64,000 bases of DNA from Cruorifilaria tuberocauda (taxonomy: Eukaryota; Nematoda; Chromadorea; Rhabditida; Onchocercidae): positions 1-64,000 of the forward strand of contig JABVXU010000227.1 of the NCBI GenBank assembly GCA_013365365.1, written 5' to 3'. A program made the position numbers and the translations under genes. Under the pieces are notes generated by a model. The model saw only the letters and a list, made by a program, of their open reading frames with translations. It had not been told where the DNA came from and did no database searches. The stretch's first letter is position 1, and the number at the start of each line of letters is the position of its first letter. Shown one piece after another: positions 27,039-40,700 of this stretch.

Positions 27039-27200
27039 ACATGCATACATATATACATACATGCACACACATCTATATGCATTCGCAGGAGACTAATGCT
27101 AGCATATTTAAAACTTCATCCGAACATCGATAACCAATCCGACATCATTTAAACTGTCGTGCTAAACTGCAACACACACACAGACACACACACGCACGCA
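27039..27200. repeat. CATA / (CA)n microsatellite pair
   Basis: A CATACATATATACATACATG run (27039-27080) and a CA-rich run (27171-27200), separated by about 90 bp of ordinary sequence. Confidence 0.85.
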
Positions 27201-27517
27201 TAGATGCACAGAAATGCATACCTGTTAACAGCGTGACGCATCAGAACACAGGTACGGGAGAGTTCTGACATTGCATTCATCCGCATGCATAACAACTTAA
27301 TTATCAAGTGAACAAGTGAGCAATAAGGTAAGAATGAGGAATGCAAGGTGTTACTTGTTTGTTCGAATAATGGTCAGCTATCGAGTTCCTTACATCGCAC
27401 TCGGGAATACCAACGAAATTTAGAAAAATCATTGATGTATCATTATTATTGTCAATATTATTATCACTATCATCATCATATGATATCATCGTCCATCAGC
27501 ATTATTATCATCATCAC

Positions 27518-27525
27518 CAGTAGCA

Positions 27526-27562
<37 letters not shown>

Positions 27563-27574
27563 CAGCAGCAGCAG
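27518..27574. repeat. (CAG)n tract
   Basis: About 19 CAG-type triplets with CAA and TAG interruptions. The in-frame TAG (CAGTAGCAG) argues against poly-Q coding; the longest open frame reads it as AGC, giving poly-serine without protein-like flanks. Confidence 0.95.
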
Positions 27575-29561
27575 AAATAGCGTTATAATTAATCTAATTT
27601 CTAACATTGACAAAAAAGCATCATCCTTCTTCGTTTTCACATCAATCTATTGGGGACCACATTTGCTTCTGCTAGCAGATACACAACACGCCAAGGCCAA
27701 GGATATTATCATCATTATTATCATTACTAACCGCTTGCAACTCTATCCCTACTGGTAGCAGTAAGCAGTCATTCTCGAAACAATTCGTCAATTTTTTGAC
27801 AAATCCAATTACTCCTTTCAATTTACGATAATTTTTTCAAGTAAATTAGGAGTGTCACTTTCATTAGATTAATTAAAAGTGATGAATAATTTCATTTTAA
27901 CTGCAAGAATTAAATATTTGAAATGAATTCCTGTGACTTTTTAAAATTACGGCAATTGCTGTAAGATTTACGCCATACCATTCTAATGTTCAGCGATGAT
28001 ATGATCCTTATCATTAAATAGTAACATCAACTTTTCATTTGTCTCTGAAACAAATGGTGGATCAATCCATTTTTTAAATTTACTTTAATTGGCCATTTCC
28101 ACAAATTGCTCTAACTATAAGACGCATGAAAGAATAGAGATATTCCCTAACAGGTCTCTATCAATTTAACTTTTGAGATAAATTAAATTTCTCTTCTCGA
28201 AACATTGCCTCAGATTTTAGTCTTGATTTTATATCTCATTCAACTTTAAACATATACTGGAAGTAAATTTAATCCTCCTAAACGATTTGATTTGTCATCT
28301 AGAACAATATTAGAAAATAGCAGTGATATTCCTAGCGCATGATCGAAATTCATTCTAAAAGTATGAAAATTTCTATAAGATCAAATTATGCGTAAATTTC
28401 AAGCAAACGCAATAAAAGTTAAACTTGTAAATTACCCTGAAACATTTGAACAAATGATTTGATGCAAAGAAAAGTTGTTATTCCTCCCTCTAAATAATAA
28501 GTTCAATTTATTTTGCTATGTAATCTCTGCCGTCTTTCATGTCATAAATTCAACAATTTGACATATTTATTTCAAGATTTCACTTAAAATCATTAATCAT
28601 TGTGATCCGATTCTTTCTTAAAATTTTTAATGCAAAACTTTATAATCTTCTAGCAACATCAACTGAGCATTAACGATTTGTAAGGGAGATGAGGAAAAAA
28701 ACTTGACTTATCGTATCGATTGTGTGAAATTGAAACGCTTCCTTCTAAATACTTTGAGATTTATGAATTCTTTTGAAACCACATCACGGCTTGATCTGAA
28801 GCAAGCTGTCAGTGCCAAAAATTTTCGTTTTAATCATTCTTTTGGGCCATAAAGATATCACTAATTAATGATATATAGTAATCATTACTTCTTTTATTTC
28901 GCTAAATTATAACAATTATAGATGATATGAAACTATTAAAATAACTTCTAACTTCGAAATTATCAAGTATTTTGACGTAGTTTGAAATAACTGAGTGACA
29001 TTTTGTCATTCTTCCTTTGCATCTCCAAGTTATCCAACCAAAATTTGATAGATGCCTGGTTATGCTTATTCGTTCAAATTGCTTTATCCAGGTGTGGCGA
29101 ATTATTTTTTTGTTTTTTGATCCAAATTCTAAAAGACCATTTTTTATTTTGTTGAAATATATTGGATTTCATTAAATCCGCAAAATTTATTTGGTACAAA
29201 TCATCTATCATTTTTTCTGGAAAATCCATTCGCTAATTATTGATAGATCCGTATCATTATTTTAACTAATCATCATGTGTGACAGAAAAAACAACTTACA
29301 TCCCGAAAATTATTACTTTTTCATATGAGACTTGATTTTAGTCTCAATGAGCCACAAATCATGTAATCGGTCATAATTTTCTCTTGCCACCTGTTATTTC
29401 AATAATGTTATTGCTCGTGTTATCTATTTTGTCTTATTTTCAACTGGAAAAAAAACTACTGATGTTTCGAAAAGTTTTTGCAAGCACAATAAATAATTTT
29501 TATTTACAAATTGCAAAAACAATCAATGAAAAATAACATTTCTAACAGATTGGGTAACCAA

Positions 29562-29583
29562 CTCTCTCTCTCTCTCTCTCTCT
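29562..29583. repeat. (CT)n microsatellite
   Basis: Uninterrupted CT run. Confidence 0.95.
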
Positions 29584-31544
29584 TTCCTTCTTTAATTATT
29601 AAATTTCATTTCTCTTTTGAAAAAATTTTCCAGTTTAAAATATTTGTTCTATTTTAATAAATATGCGAGAATAAAGATGAAATAAAGCAAATGCGAAGCA
29701 ATGGAAAATGAATAACAAGGGGTGGGAAACAAGCATTCCGATAAGGATGATTACTTTCTTCATTTCATCTTTTTTACAACTTCTCTTGCATCCTTTCCAT
29801 TCATTTATGCTTTTGTTCATCTCTGGTTTCCTCGATTAATGAGCAGTAAATAATATTTATTAATAATTCCAGGTATAATATTTTAATTTATAATTTTTGA
29901 AAATAAGAATGGATTTATATGAAATTACGGCAATACATATGCAATACGATAATGTACACAATAGAACTAAGCATTCATTAATCAGATTATTGGTAATTAG
30001 TTTAGTGAGGAAAGATAAGACCAGAAGTGGGTTTACTGGTTTGATAGGAAGTTTTTTGAATTCAGCTCTTTTCTTTTATACTACAAACTATATGTTTTTG
30101 TCACTTTTTTAATTTCTTGAAAAATTCTCGTTTAAATGATAATTTAACTCTGAGGAAAGTAAAAAAGAGTGGGTAGAACAAAATGTTTCAACTTGCTTGT
30201 TATTTCTCGACTCGTGCACGCTTGATATATGTTTATTAGCCTTTTGATCAAAATTTGGGACATTTTTGCTTTTATTCAACGTTAGATATGCACTTGATGG
30301 TCTCATGAAAGTTCGCATCAAATAACTTTATTTTAAATTATGTTGTAATTTGGAAATATTTCTGAAATTTTAAAATATTTGCAAATTTAAATTTTGCATC
30401 AAAAATACTCTAATCCGTCTGAATACTCAAAGTTAAGGAATCGTTTAAATTGTTAGAGCTAATTTTCAGTGGATCCTAGTTTACTGTAATCTGGATCATA
30501 CTTTTGGAAGTCGGAAGCTACTCTTGCAGAATTTCGTTTTATTAATTCGTGGTTTAACTTACTTTTGGTCTTATTTTGAACTACTAAATATTAGAAGTTT
30601 CGGAAAAACACGAAGTAAATTGAAAATTTATCGCTAATAGATAAAATCTTTATTAGCCAGTTCGTCCTTCTCACACAATTAGAAGCATGATATGAACAAT
30701 AGCAAATCCTTCAAATTTCCTCCACAGCTCAATCATTTTTCATTTTTCACTTCCATTTTATTTGTTATTAGAGTAAAAAAGAAGATGTCACAGTTTTTAC
30801 TTCCTTATTTGCAAGAAACCTCAATATACGTTGTTTATATCTTGAAATTAAAAGCTGTTCCACTGGGAGTATATGGAAATTTCTTAAAAGAGAAAAAAAA
30901 AACAAACATATACACAGAGACTTAAGTTAATTTTCTTATGCAACTTTCTAAAATGATTTTCACTTGGCGTGTGGCCAGTTAATGCCCTTCAATCAAATCT
31001 TTTTTTTTCTTAAAGTTTCTCGTAGTGGTGAAATAACGCGAAGAAATAATATGGAGGAAGTACTACAGCGCGGTAAATACATACTTCTGAAATTCAATTT
31101 TACTACCGATAAGGGAAATGGACCGTGAAGATTATTTCATGCCTAATATTATAATATATAAATATAAATATATTTATGTATACATGCATGTATATTCTAT
31201 TCATTCTTCAGTTAGTTTCGTCTCGAGGTGACGGAGTAAACGCGTATGAAAGTCTATAAATTATCCGAATGTAAAATCGATGTAATGAGGCGGAAATTTC
31301 CTTATAATTTAATTGATTTGTAACAAATTTCATATGAAATACAATGTGGCACTTGGATGAAAGCTAAGATATTAATATAATCGAATGGATTTTTCAGAAT
31401 TCATTCATGTTATTGATTGCTTATCATTTATATTATTTAAAAAAAAGAAAAAAAATAAAGATTCATTAATCATTCATGTCCGCATTTCTTCCTATTATTA
31501 TCAATATTCATTTCTTAGCAATAGCTTTTATGAAGTGCGGCAGC

Positions 31545-31560
31545 ATATATATATATATAT
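31545..31560. repeat. (AT)n microsatellite
   Basis: Short AT dinucleotide run followed by a T-rich stretch. Confidence 0.9.
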
Positions 31561-32495
31561 TTTTTTTTCCCCTTCCCTCTGTCTCCTTTCCAAAATCTTT
31601 TTGATCAATGTCTCCAAAAAGCAAAAAATGGTATGTATAAAAATTTTAAAGTTGATTCCAATTTGATCGTAATATTAAATTAGCATATGATGCATTCAAT
31701 GAATGAATTAAATATCAAAACGTGTATGCTTGAATGCTTTCCTTTACTTTAATTAAAATTGCAACATGACCGAAATAATCTATGTCTTGCCTCTAAATTA
31801 TATATTCATTTTCATTAAAGATTGCTCCCCATAGTATTCTTTGACATAATAAAACGATAAATATCTCACATCCCATTAGTATTAGCAATCAGGATAACTT
31901 ATCAAGATGAAAATTTTCTTTATCGTGATAGATTGTCAGGTTGTTCATCATTTCATTTTGCTAATGAAATCAATCATAAGACTGATCAAAATCCTAAACA
32001 GTGTTTATTCTAAGCTTGTTTTACTATCAACTTTTACAAGGACGTTTGAAAAATATCGTTTGAAAAATTTAATCTGTTATCACAATAGAATCAAATTTTC
32101 TAATAAGATCATAATTTTCTTAAAAGAAGAAAACATATCTATCAGTCATCAGCAATACGACTATTTATAGAGAAATGATGATGGGAATGAAAGATTCCCA
32201 AGAGATTTGAAGTTAATTATATGTAACAATTGTTAAATCCTACATAAAATTCGTTTCATTCCAAATGACTTCTATACAGAATTACACATCGAAAAGCGCA
32301 TAACTTCATACTACAACAAGAAATATTTCAAAAACATAATTTCGTTGAATTTAATTTCAATTTCTTTTCCTTTTTTTGTAAAGTTTAATAGAGAAGGAGA
32401 TTCACATTGTCTCGAACTATTCCTCCTATCTTTGTCATCCATTCATCCACTCGTATTTCTTCCTTTCTTTTCAAACTTATAATTGTAAGCTCCAT

Positions 32496-32520
32496 ACATA
32501 TATATATATATATATATATA
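32496..32520. repeat. (TA)n microsatellite
   Basis: Uninterrupted TA dinucleotide run. Confidence 0.95.
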
Positions 32521-34784
32521 CAATGAAGCCATTCTGGTTTTCCATGATGTAAGATCCTGGAAGAGATTTGAGCTGAAGACAGACAGTTGATAAATAAATT
32601 AAATCAAAATCTCGCAAATGTGTACCACTACTTGCCACCACTGTTATTGCAAGCTGCGAAATATTTTCCCTCCCGTTTAAATCCTTTTGTTTTAAGCCAT
32701 TGATCCGAAATCTTCTTTCCCCACATCTCTCCTCTCCTTTCTTTATTTTCTTCATTATATAATGTGGAAAATCAATGAAAACTACGGTGGCTTTCACCTC
32801 CATAGTTTCATTAACTGCAATCAAGCATCATTATCATTCATTATCCTTTTCCACTTCATTCGTTTTACCTTTCACTTCCCTCAACCAACTTTTCCACCAT
32901 AGAGAAGTATCCTTCCAAGTAAAGAAATGAATACATCTATGTTACTTTCCTTTTGTTTCTCCTTTTTTAATTAAAAAATTGTACAATCTTCGAAGTGTCA
33001 ATCGATCAGGGAGAAAAGTGAACTGAATAGTAGTAATAAAATGTGCTTTTATTCTCTTACCCATTCTATTCATCCATTTCACATGTTTGCTGTGTGTTTC
33101 TTATAGTTACTCTCATAAAAATGAGACGAATGATCGAGATCGTTGTGTGCATTTGATTCGGTCATTTCCTTCCTTTTCTTCCTCCGAAAAATTACTGGTA
33201 TATTTGGACAGCGAAAATCAGAAACTTTCCGTAACTAATGAGGAATATTTGAACAAATCCATTTTCGATCAATGATGGTAAAAGCTTGGAGATGGATGAA
33301 GTCAGATAACCTTGCTTTTTCTTCTTCATCTTCATTCTCATTCATCGGTTATGCATTTCCGGTATCCGGCCAATTTTTCCATTTTTACATTTTCAATAAA
33401 TATCAATCAAGCTGATTTGCTGTCCAACTGCTGCGTGCTTATTTAGATGATATATTATTTTCAACTTGTTGCCCGAAAAGCAAAAGAACCTTAGAAATTC
33501 TTCATTGTCATATTTACCAGAAGGACGCGATAGGATAGCATTTCAGAATGCTTGAAAATTTTTATGCCGATATAATTTTCAATAAAATTTAGGAAAATTT
33601 CCCCATCACGCTTTTCAAGTGTATGGAAAAAGAAAAGGTGAAATGTAGAACAAAGAAATAACTAAAAAAAACTAAATGGTTTGAACTTTTTTAACATGCA
33701 AAGTGAACCAAAAAAAGAACTCTACATCATACTGAAAGACGAGAATTTAGTTTGTTACGTTTTTTTCTGCTTTGTTTAAAAATTATAACATATTGAAAGT
33801 TTTCTGAATAGGAAATTGTCAACTACACATTGTATTTTCGGATTTTTCAATACATCGTAGACGAGATTTGCTTCCATTACGCTTGTTAACATTTCCTTTT
33901 CATTCACTTATAATCCATTTTTCTCTCTTCAAATATTTTATTAATTATCTTTTAGCAAGTTAAGCTAAATAATTAACTAGCCACTTTGGAAGACAACAAT
34001 CTTCATATCGTTCGAATTCATTGTACTATTTTTATCGAAAATTCAATATTTCATTTTTTCTGAAAGTTTATAACATTTAGTCCAAATATTAACTCGTGTT
34101 TGCTTACGAATTTATAGCGCAATTAGCACTCATAAATATACGTTTACTTTTATTGCTTTAAATTTAAGATTTCGTTTTTCTTCACTTGTAGAAATTTTCG
34201 TTTTATCGATTTTCAAATAATGAGCAAGGTAATAAAGTTTGAAACTTTAATGCTCGGCAGAAGAATTTAACATTTTTTATGTAATAACTTTATTAAAAAA
34301 ATCAAACTTTTAACTTTCACTCCAAAATCCTACAATAATATAAAGTTTTAGAGTAGCCTACTTGTACTGTCACTGAAAACATCTGCTTCATCTTTCATAT
34401 CAATAATTAAATTCTGTTACTACTTGCTCATAATTGCAAAAATTCAGGGAAAAAGAAATCTCTGTGACTGTGATAAACAGTTCAGGTTTTTGATAAGCTA
34501 TCAAATGCCCAAAAACTCGCCATGATATTATATAATAATTTATAACGAAAGTTCTGAAAATTCAATCGGTATACCAGTCTCCCGGTACATTACGTAATAT
34601 CACTAAATAAGTGCAGACATTACAGCATAACGAATTACTTTATTGCTAGTACGGGAAGGTAATGTTAATTCATGGAAATAATGAAGTAAATGAAATCGAG
34701 GAAAAATATTACAGATGGCAATTACTAAAGAGAAATATTAAATGGATTTAAGTAATTCTGAATAATGGCATAATAGAGTTCACA

Positions 34785-37700
34785 ATGCTTCAACAACCAG
34801 TATCGAGGGAATTACGCTCATTTCAATCACTTTCCCGCTTTTCTGGACCCCGTGGATTGCTTAGCAGGCGTCAATCGAATTCTAGGCGCTATTTGCAATC
34901 ACGGCGGAGAACCGAAGCTTACGTATGTGATTCACAGGTATACTTATCTAAATTCCTTAGCATATAATTTTCAAAAGTAATTGCAAAAGCACTAAATGCG
35001 TAAGAGAGAAGTCATAAATCGTCCATATATGTCTTTTAAAAATGTGTAACATTAAATTTAGTATAGTTGTTAACAATAAGCGAGCAATATTTTTGATTAA
35101 TCGATTCCAGATGTTGTCTGCACTGGGACCGGGTCCATCCACGGAATACAGAAGCTTCTTGCCATATGCGAAAAAAACTTTCTCGTTATCTATGGAAGTA
35201 AGCCCATTACAACCATGGCGTAATAGTATTCTGGGAGAAGATGATTATCAGAAACAAACTCAAGTTGGCTGGGATAGCGAAGCGGATATTATCAACGAAG
35301 AATGCGATTTACCCTATCCAGGGTGATTTTTTTCTTATCTCTATTAAATTATTGCTTCTTTTCGGTAAAAGCTGAAAATTACACTTATTCTCGTAAGTTC
35401 TTCGTCTTTTACTTTACCATGAACAAAAAAAAAACAAATATAAATAGAAGATTACGAAAATCCGTCAATCAATTCATATTAACTAGAAATGAAATGAAAA
35501 AGTTATTAGCGTATAATTTTTACATACTATGGAGTGAAGTAAAAACAAAATCAAAATTAAGATTAACGGAACCAGCCTTACACTGTCTACGGCAAGCTGT
35601 GCCTCCACGTTCGTGGGCGTTGAGGATGGTTATGAATCCATGGTTTGATCGAATTACAATGATTGTTATCTTGATCAATTGTGTAACGCTTGGAATGTAT
35701 CGGCCATGTGAGGATAACGATAACTGTACGACATATCGTTGCTACGTTCTCTCAACCATTGACCATATCATTTTTGCATATTTTGCTTTAGAAATGGTTT
35801 GTTTAATTTCATTTACTTGCTCATTTTTAAATATTTATAAGTAAGATTTGTTATATCTATACAAAATATTTCAGTTTGAATGATAACTTTTAAAATTTGC
35901 TAAAATGAGGAAGAAGAAATTCATCTTTTCTAGATGATCAAAATAGTTGCACTCGGGTTCTTCGGCTCAGCCGCTTATCTTTCCGATACTTGGAATCGCC
36001 TTGATTTTTTTATTGTCTGTGCAGGGTAATAATTTTAATCATTTATTTTATTCTTCCTTTTTTATATTTTATCATGTATGTATTTTTTTGATTATATTTA
36101 ATTTTATGTTTTTCTTATTGTAGCCATATTGCGTCTTCTAAGGAATTGTGAATTTTGTTCAGTCCGTTTATATTAATCCAAACAGGTGACATGAAGTTTT
36201 ATAGAAGATTTTACCGACAAGGGTTGCTGTAGTCTGAATCAGATCGAGAAATATTACTAAATTTCACAATATTTTATTTTCTAAGAAGATTGCAACTTTC
36301 ATCCTTCATTAGACTAATTCTTCAAATATTCATATTATAAATTTCAGCTAACTTTCAGATGTGCAGAATATCTATTGCAAGAATATCTGGGTAATATAAA
36401 TTTAACCGCTATACGAACAATTCGTGTACTTCGACCACTACGCGCTGTTAATAGGATACCATCTATGAGAATTCTTGGTTTGCAGCATTAATTTCCAATC
36501 AAAAATTGCAAAGAAGAAAAAAGCGGAGAGAGAGAGAGAGAAAGAAAGAGAGAGACGATGCTGGAGAAATTAATATTGGAATAAGTATTATTAAACTGAA
36601 ATTTCTGATTGAATCAAACCTTTGCAGTTAATCTATTATTGGACACATTACCGATGCTCGGTAATGTATTGTTGTTATGTTTCTTTGTCTTTTTCATATT
36701 TGGTATTGTTGGTGTTCAATTATGGGCTGGACTGCTCAGGTATCATTTTGAGGTTACCTTAAGTGTTCAAATATTTTTAACCGACAATACATACATATGC
36801 TTAGGTATAGTATTTGATTTCATATGAATCAAAATTTTTTGAATAAATAGAAATCAAATGAAAATTAAAATTTAAATTCCGGTGTTTGATTACCACTTGT
36901 ATCAAATATTTGTTATTTTATTTGTTTAATTTTAAAATCGTTAAATTTAATTTCAGAAATCGTTGTGTTATTAGCTTGCCCAAAATTAATGCTGATATTG
37001 ATATCTCAGATATATCACTTACACGGTAAAAGAAGTTTCACTATAGCTTTTAATGCTTCAACAAGCAATGCAATTCAATTTAAGCTAAACACTGATTAAG
37101 TATCAGTGGGTTGTATTAGTGATCTTAACAAATATCACAATCTTCATAAATTACTTGAAACGTTTTTGTTATATTTCATAATACAGTAACTGACAGATAA
37201 CAGTTAGTTTTTGTTTTCCAATAATAAAGCACCTTTTCCATTACAGATATTATATACCAGAAGACACCTCGCTAGAATATATTTGCAGTCAAGCGGATTC
37301 ATCAGGTCTTCATACATGTAATAATCTACCTCCTTACGTACATAACGGAATTAAGTAAGCTTTCACATGTCAACTTCAGTTAATTTAAGACTCCATTTCG
37401 CTGTAAATATGTGGTGAAAATTCTGTACCATGCTATCATTTAAATTTAAATTTTCATCCCTTTTCTGTGATTTCAATGTATGAATTTGAAATAGTCACAT
37501 ATATTGAAGACTCAAAAAAAGTCAACTATTTGTAGTTTATAAATGAAAGGGTCAAATTTCCAAATATGCTATAAATTCAACATTTTGATGGAACTATTAA
37601 TTCAGTTTATTTATTCTCAAATATTCTATTTTCAGATGTAATTTGACGATACATGAATGGGAGAACAGAAAAAATGACACGGCAGCGTGTATAAATTGGA

Positions 37701-40700
37701 ATGCTTACTATAACGAATGTAAAGTTATGCATCGTAATCCATTTCAAGGTTCGATATCGTTTGATAACATTGGCTTCGCATGGATTGCAATCTTTTTGGT
37801 ACTAATTTTTCTTTTTGTCTTAGTATATGTTTTAAGTTTTGAAATATGCTATAAGCAAAGTGACTTATATTTCGATCTCACAACAATGGATATGTTGTAT
37901 ATTTTACCATCATTAACGTAACTAAAAAGGAAAATTTTACACAGGTGATAAGCTTAGAAGGATGGACAGATATAATGTATTACGTGCAAGATGCACATTC
38001 ATTTTGGAATTGGATATATTTTGTTTTATTAATTATCGTAAGTTTTTTGCATGTTAACATTGTATATTATAACCATTCCTATTAACAAATAACAACGTAT
38101 GAAATGATAAAATGTATATTTATTTTAATAACTTAAATTTTTAAATAGATTTAGTTAATCGTTAAATATAATTTAAAATTCAAAATATGATTTAAATTGG
38201 GTTCGATTTTTTTCATGATAAAAATCTCCAGGTAGGAGCATTTTTCATGATCAATTTATGTTTGGTTGTTATTGCGACACAATTTGCGGAAACAAAACGA
38301 CGCGAAACAGAACGAATGATTGAAGAAAGGAAAAGACTACGATCTTCGGGATCTCTTAGTTGGTTAAACAGAATATATTCCCTTATGCTGCACATTTATC
38401 TTTTTCAAAATTTTATATTTTTGAAAATAGTATCAATTACTTTAGGTAGCGACCCAGCTCATTCATCGAGAGACGGTGAAGCAGGTGACAGTATTTATGC
38501 AACTATAATCAAATCTATAAGACATTATTCTCGTCGACTGAAAAGGAGATTTTTGAAGGTAGCGATACAGGCACAGGCATATCGATATTCTAAATAAAAG
38601 TTATAACCAAATTCATAATTCAACAAATGAATATTATTTGGACCATGAAAACCAACGCAGGTAATAATAAGTGTTATTCTTGATACATTATGGAAATTTT
38701 CATTTCAGCAATGGAAAATTTGGAAAGAACGTTTTGCGAATAGGAGGAAATCCTTCAAAGGCCTTTCAAATAATACTCACCCAAAAGCTACGATTTCTAA
38801 AGAAACGCAGATGAAAGATGTCCAAGTAGCTAATACCGACACAGGTACATAAGAGAATTGAAGTTCAATGGAAAAGTTAGAGTTTCTTAAGCTCAACTCT
38901 CCTACTATCCTTCCATGTCTTCACTTGGGAGTCACTCACAAATTAAGCGCAATCTAATCATTTAGGGGGAAAATGGTAATAACAAAAACAGCGTTGATAG
39001 GTGATGAAAAATTCAATGAATTTAAATTTTAATATAACAGTAAAAGTTTGTTCACTTTATGAATTTAAAATTTTAGAAAACATTGTAAATGACAAATTAT
39101 TGCCGTCAGAAAGTGCTCATTACAAGGAAGAAAAATTACAAGGTGATATTAAGAGTCTAAAATGGAATGGAAGTATGAATGGTACGCTTTTTGCTCTTGT
39201 TTTTGGTCTAAATTTAGTCAATTATTTCAAGAATTTGAAGTTAATAGGACGAAATTTGAGATTAATAGAAGATAAAATATCACTCACAGAATATTTAATT
39301 CAAATTTACATCACAATTAACATCTTATTTCTAAATTGAGTAACAGATTGCACAGCAAACAGCGTGGAAAGCGATGTAGAGACAGGTTCAATCAATGAAA
39401 ATCAGTTTATCTCTCGGAGAAAATCTGTCCATCTGGGAGACCTATCTAGCGGTGAGGAAAGTGATGTGGAGCTTTCTGATCAACTATCCGAAACCGAAAA
39501 TGAACTTGAACATTATGTTGCTGGCGCTGGTGGTAACAACGATAACTATGGCCGTAGCTCCTACGTTAAGACGGTAACATATATTCATGATTAAATTTCA
39601 CTTTTTCTTCTGACAATAAAAAGCAGAGAGAATGAGCGAAACCTGGAAATAAAATTTAAAATAGAAGAAACGAGATTTTTGTTTCATGTCAACTATTATA
39701 ACGACCAAAAGTCATAATAATTCTGGATTTTATTTACATTATTTTGAGCTTACACGTTCAAGTTATTTGTTGCAATGTGCCAACACATTAAGGAAAATCC
39801 GACTAAAACAAATTCTACACTATTTGGACGATTCCGAGAAAAGCTTCGAGCATTTGTGGTTTGTAATCACTTCAAGCGCGGTATTTTATTCGCTATTTTG
39901 ATCAATACTCTAAGTATGGGTGTCGAGTATCATCAGCAGGTTCATTTCCATTATTGCTGTAAATCTCAAATAAAATTCATAAATTACAAGCAATATAAGC
40001 AATATGTACAACTTCTGGCCCGTAAGCACTAGTTTTACATTTATTTTTAGCCTGAGCTACTAACGACAATCTTGGAAATCAGTAATTATTTCTTCACTGG
40101 TTTATTTGCATTGGAAATGTTGCTCAAAATAGGTGCAGATGGATTATTTGGATATCTTTCTGATGGTTTCAATCTTTTTGATGGCGGAATAGTCGCACTA
40201 AGGTAACTTATTTTCAATTGTTGCAGGAATTTGCGAAGCTTAAAATATGCTTTTTTCCATCAAACTGAATTCTTGAATTTTCTCAACAATCAAAACATTA
40301 AAGAATTGAATATTTCATTGAAAGAACTATCTTTTTCCTAATATCTTTATCTGTTGAAATCAGTTAATGATTATTTCCACAGTGTGTTGGAATTATTTCA
40401 AGAAGGAAAGGGAGGGTTATCAGTACTTCGAACATTTCGTCTGCTTCGTATTTTAAAATTGGTCCGATTTATGCCCGCTTTGCGGTATCAACTGCTTGTT
40501 ATGCTTCGTACAATGGATAATGTCACTGTATTCTTCGGATTACTCGTTCTCTTCATCTTTATTTTCAGGTATGCATAAGAAGTAATGCAAAATTGTTTAC
40601 CAAATCGTGAAATTTAAATCGATACATATAATGCCTGTTGCACGCTTAAAAATTGATTTGGTTTTTGAAAATTGTCATACATATAATTATTGAACCTTTC

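Larger units (their letters stand above)
20871..34784. other. 14-kb gene desert upstream of cca-1
   Basis: No supported gene. Content is AT-rich sequence with the microsatellites listed separately and a GC-richer block near 26340-27000 that could hold regulatory sequence for cca-1 (guess). Open frames are homopolymer-rich or hydrophobic by base composition. A distal promoter or 5' noncoding exons of cca-1 may lie here but cannot be placed. Confidence 0.45.

Noticed and set aside
27348..27758. 136-codon open frame with poly-serine
   Set aside because: Again produced by the CAG tract; flanking residues have no protein-like pattern.
39001..39339. 112-codon plus-strand frame inside a cca-1 intron as an independent gene
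   Set aside because: Only the 66-nt part with good splice sites is convincing, and it fits cca-1 phases; the rest is AT-rich filler.
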